DNA from: an uncultured Clostridia bacterium
GTDB lineage: Bacteria; Bacillota_I; Bacilli_A; RF39; UBA660
Direction: 5' to 3'
Assembly: GCA_945871105.1 (NCBI GenBank)
Contig: CAMBUO010000004.1
Location: 23,259 to 87,258, forward strand
Length of the DNA: 64,000 nt
Numbering within the stretch: position 1 is the stretch's first letter; each line of letters opens with the position of its first letter. The notes under the pieces were generated by a model, which made no database searches, was not told where the DNA came from, and worked only from the letters and a program-made list of their open reading frames with translations. Of the stretch, positions 61,857 through 64,000 are shown piece by piece. A program made the position numbers and the translations under genes.

Positions 61857-62768
61857 ATGACACAAGAATTAAAAAATGTAATAAGTAAAATTGATGTAGC
61901 TTTTAAAGAGTATTTTAAAGAGGATCCAGAGATTAAAACTATTTTTGTTGCTGGTTCGATGGCTCATGATGATTATCAAGATAGAATTGATAATGATTAT
62001 GATATAAGAGCCATATCTAATCATGTTACAAGAGAGCAAATTGTTAACTTTGAAAAGTTTTTAAAATATTTATCAGAAAAATTAACAACTGAAGAAATAG
62101 CTGTTGGTTATTCTTGTTTAGTAGGTCCTGTTAATCATAAAGTAGCAACTAATAAAAAGAATATTTTAATTCATGCGATGATTCATCAAAAAGATCAAAT
62201 GGATGATTTTTTACCTGTTACCCATAAATATCAATATGGAACAAGATATAGAATTGTATATGGAGAAGATTCTTTAAAAAGATTTAAAAAAGTAAGATAT
62301 AATTTAGAAGAATTATTAGATGCTCATGAAGGAATAAGATATTGTATAGATATGTTAAAAAAACGTGAATATCGTTATTTAACTTGGAATACTGATAATA
62401 ATAAATGTGAATTTAATTATCACGCTGAAGCAATGCCAGAAGATACTATTTTCGAAAATTGTTTTTATGCAACGAATAAATTTATTAATAATTTAATAAA
62501 TTATTGTAAGTGGAATCATTATTTTATTCCAGAAGATAGAATGTGTTTTGCTATCAGATTACTTGGTAATGAATATGTAAATAATGATACTTTATTTCTG
62601 TTACATGGATTATTTACTAAAAATGAAAAGATTTTAACAACAGTTTTTGAAGATCCTTTAGCTGAAACCATTAATTTATTAGAAATATTTGAAAAAAGAG
62701 TTCAAGAATTAGATAAAATTTTTCCAAAAGAAGAAGAAGCAAAGAGAAAAAAATTAATTAGAAATTAA
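61857..62768 (+). CDS. Nucleotidyltransferase-like protein
   Basis: FVAGSMAHDDYQDRIDNDYDIRAI (GS...D-x-D nucleotidyltransferase pattern); GGAGG RBS before ATG 61857. Confidence 0.55.
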   Translation: MTQELKNVISKIDVAFKEYFKEDPEIKTIFVAGSMAHDDYQDRIDNDYDIRAISNHVTREQIVNFEKFLKYLSEKLTTEEIAVGYSCLVGPVNHKVATNKKNILIHAMIHQKDQMDDFLPVTHKYQYGTRYRIVYGEDSLKRFKKVRYNLEELLDAHEGIRYCIDMLKKREYRYLTWNTDNNKCEFNYHAEAMPEDTIFENCFYATNKFINNLINYCKWNHYFIPEDRMCFAIRLLGNEYVNNDTLFLLHGLFTKNEKILTTVFEDPLAETINLLEIFEKRVQELDKIFPKEEEAKRKKLIRN

Positions 62769-62779
62769 AAGAGGTAATT

Positions 62780-63892
62780 ATGGAAGTAATAAATTATAAA
62801 AATTCATTAGTAGCATTAGCTAATTCTCTTTTAAAATACTATGGTATTTCCCCATTTCATGAAACTTTAAAGGAAATAGATGATTTATTAAAACAAAATA
62901 AATATCAAAATGTTGTAGTTTTATTATGTGATGGATTAGGAAGTAAAAACTTAAATGATTGTTTAAAGAAAAATGATTTTTTAAGAAAAAATAAGTTAAA
63001 AAATATAACTAGTGTTTTTCCACCGACAACAACAGCAGCAACCACCTCATTTTTAACTGGTAAATATCCAAGTGAACATAATTGGTATGGTTGGGATATG
63101 TATTTTAAAGATACAAATGAAACTATTTCTTTATTTTTAAATAGAGTTAAAGAAACAAGAGAATATCCTAAATTAGATATTTTCAAAAGAGATTATATGC
63201 AATATGTTACTTTAATTGATTTAATCAAAAAAAATAGTATTGATGCTTATCTACTCTCTCCTTTTGTAAAAGAAAATACTTGTTATAATTTAGATGAAAT
63301 ATTAGAAAAAACAAAAGTATTATGTAATGATAAAAAGCCAAAATTTATTTATGGTTATATTGAAAATCCTGATAAATTAATGCATAAATATGGTATTTAT
63401 TCTAAAATAGTAAAAGAAGAAGTAAAAAATATCAATAATAAAATAGAAAACTTCAGTAAAAGTATTAAAAATACTATTATCTTTGTTATTGCTGATCATG
63501 GCTTAGTTAAGACAAAATATATTAATTTAAAAAATGATATTCCTGAAATATATAATATGTTAGCCCGTACTACTGCAATTGAATCACGTGCTTGTGGTAT
63601 TAAATTAAAAGAAAGTATTTTAAAAAAAGATTTTGAAAAACTATTTAATTTATATTTAAAAGAAGATTTTGATTTATTAACTTATGAAGAAGTTTTAAAA
63701 CTTAAATTATTTGGTAAAAATAGTAATCAATATTTAAAAGATACCATTGGTGATTACTTAATTGTAGCTAAAAAAAATATTTCTCTTAATTATGATGATA
63801 CCTCCCCTATTTTTAAAGCTAGTCATGCTGGATTAACAAAAGATGAATTAGATATTCCCTTAATTGTAATTGATTGTAATAAAAACTATTAG
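62780..63892 (+). CDS. Alkaline-phosphatase-superfamily (nucleotide pyrophosphatase/phosphodiesterase-like) protein
   Basis: VVVLLCDGLGSKNLND...TSVFPPTTTAATTSFLTGKYPSEHNWYGWDMYF...FVIADHGL. Confidence 0.8.
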   Translation: MEVINYKNSLVALANSLLKYYGISPFHETLKEIDDLLKQNKYQNVVVLLCDGLGSKNLNDCLKKNDFLRKNKLKNITSVFPPTTTAATTSFLTGKYPSEHNWYGWDMYFKDTNETISLFLNRVKETREYPKLDIFKRDYMQYVTLIDLIKKNSIDAYLLSPFVKENTCYNLDEILEKTKVLCNDKKPKFIYGYIENPDKLMHKYGIYSKIVKEEVKNINNKIENFSKSIKNTIIFVIADHGLVKTKYINLKNDIPEIYNMLARTTAIESRACGIKLKESILKKDFEKLFNLYLKEDFDLLTYEEVLKLKLFGKNSNQYLKDTIGDYLIVAKKNISLNYDDTSPIFKASHAGLTKDELDIPLIVIDCNKNY

Positions 63893-64000
63893 TTTCTGCT
63901 AGTAGTTTTTGACGTTTCTTGACAAATTTTTTAATATAATATTTATTTTTTTGTATTAACATAACAAAATAACTAATAAATAATGTATATGTTTACTATT

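Noticed and set aside
62905-63186. 93-aa minus-strand ORF
   Set aside because: Antisense to the alkaline-phosphatase-like gene.
63905-63942. Promoter TTGACA...TATAAT near the right edge
   Set aside because: Spacing between TTGACA (63919) and TATAAT (63935) is only 10 bp, and the downstream gene is outside the window.

Overview
This is a low-GC chromosomal window from a Bacilli-type Firmicute that spans the replication origin. The core order on the minus strand, reading away from oriC, is dnaA, dnaN, a comK-like gene, recF, gyrB, gyrA, SRP RNA, tadA, dnaX, ybaB, recR, bofA, holB, ricT, a tRNA methyltransferase, pth and mfd. It continues with spoVT, a Met T-box and metG, tatD, a 3D-domain protein, two TasA/SipW-type paralogues, spoVG, yabP, yabQ, divIC, tilS, ftsH, and further on dusB, prfB, uvrA, lgt, trxB, whiA, clpP, udk-like, gap and ftsE (partial). 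On the plus strand beyond oriC lie a 337-aa membrane protein, rpmH, rnpA, yidC, jag, a nucleotidyltransferase-like gene and an alkaline-phosphatase-superfamily gene. The main accessory regions are (i) a compact WXG100/C39-like peptidase operon (about 17.3-21.9 kb) that looks like a type VII secretion substrate locus with no ATPase nearby, and (ii) an XRE / Fic / 42-bp repeat / BRO-DinD-like / XRE island (about 35.2-38.4 kb) containing a palindromic promoter and a candidate structured ncRNA. Other points of interest are the prfB +1 programmed frameshift, a probable dnaX A8 slippage site with an immediate -1 stop, 10-bp phased TGTCGAA repeats upstream of the comK-like gene, a two-part oriC with a 12-bp phased DnaA-box triplet, a diverged pair of ~105-bp non-coding elements between dnaX and tadA, and a terminator-like leader in front of a CarD-like gene. 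All calls come from reading the sequence and ORF track; no database searches were run.
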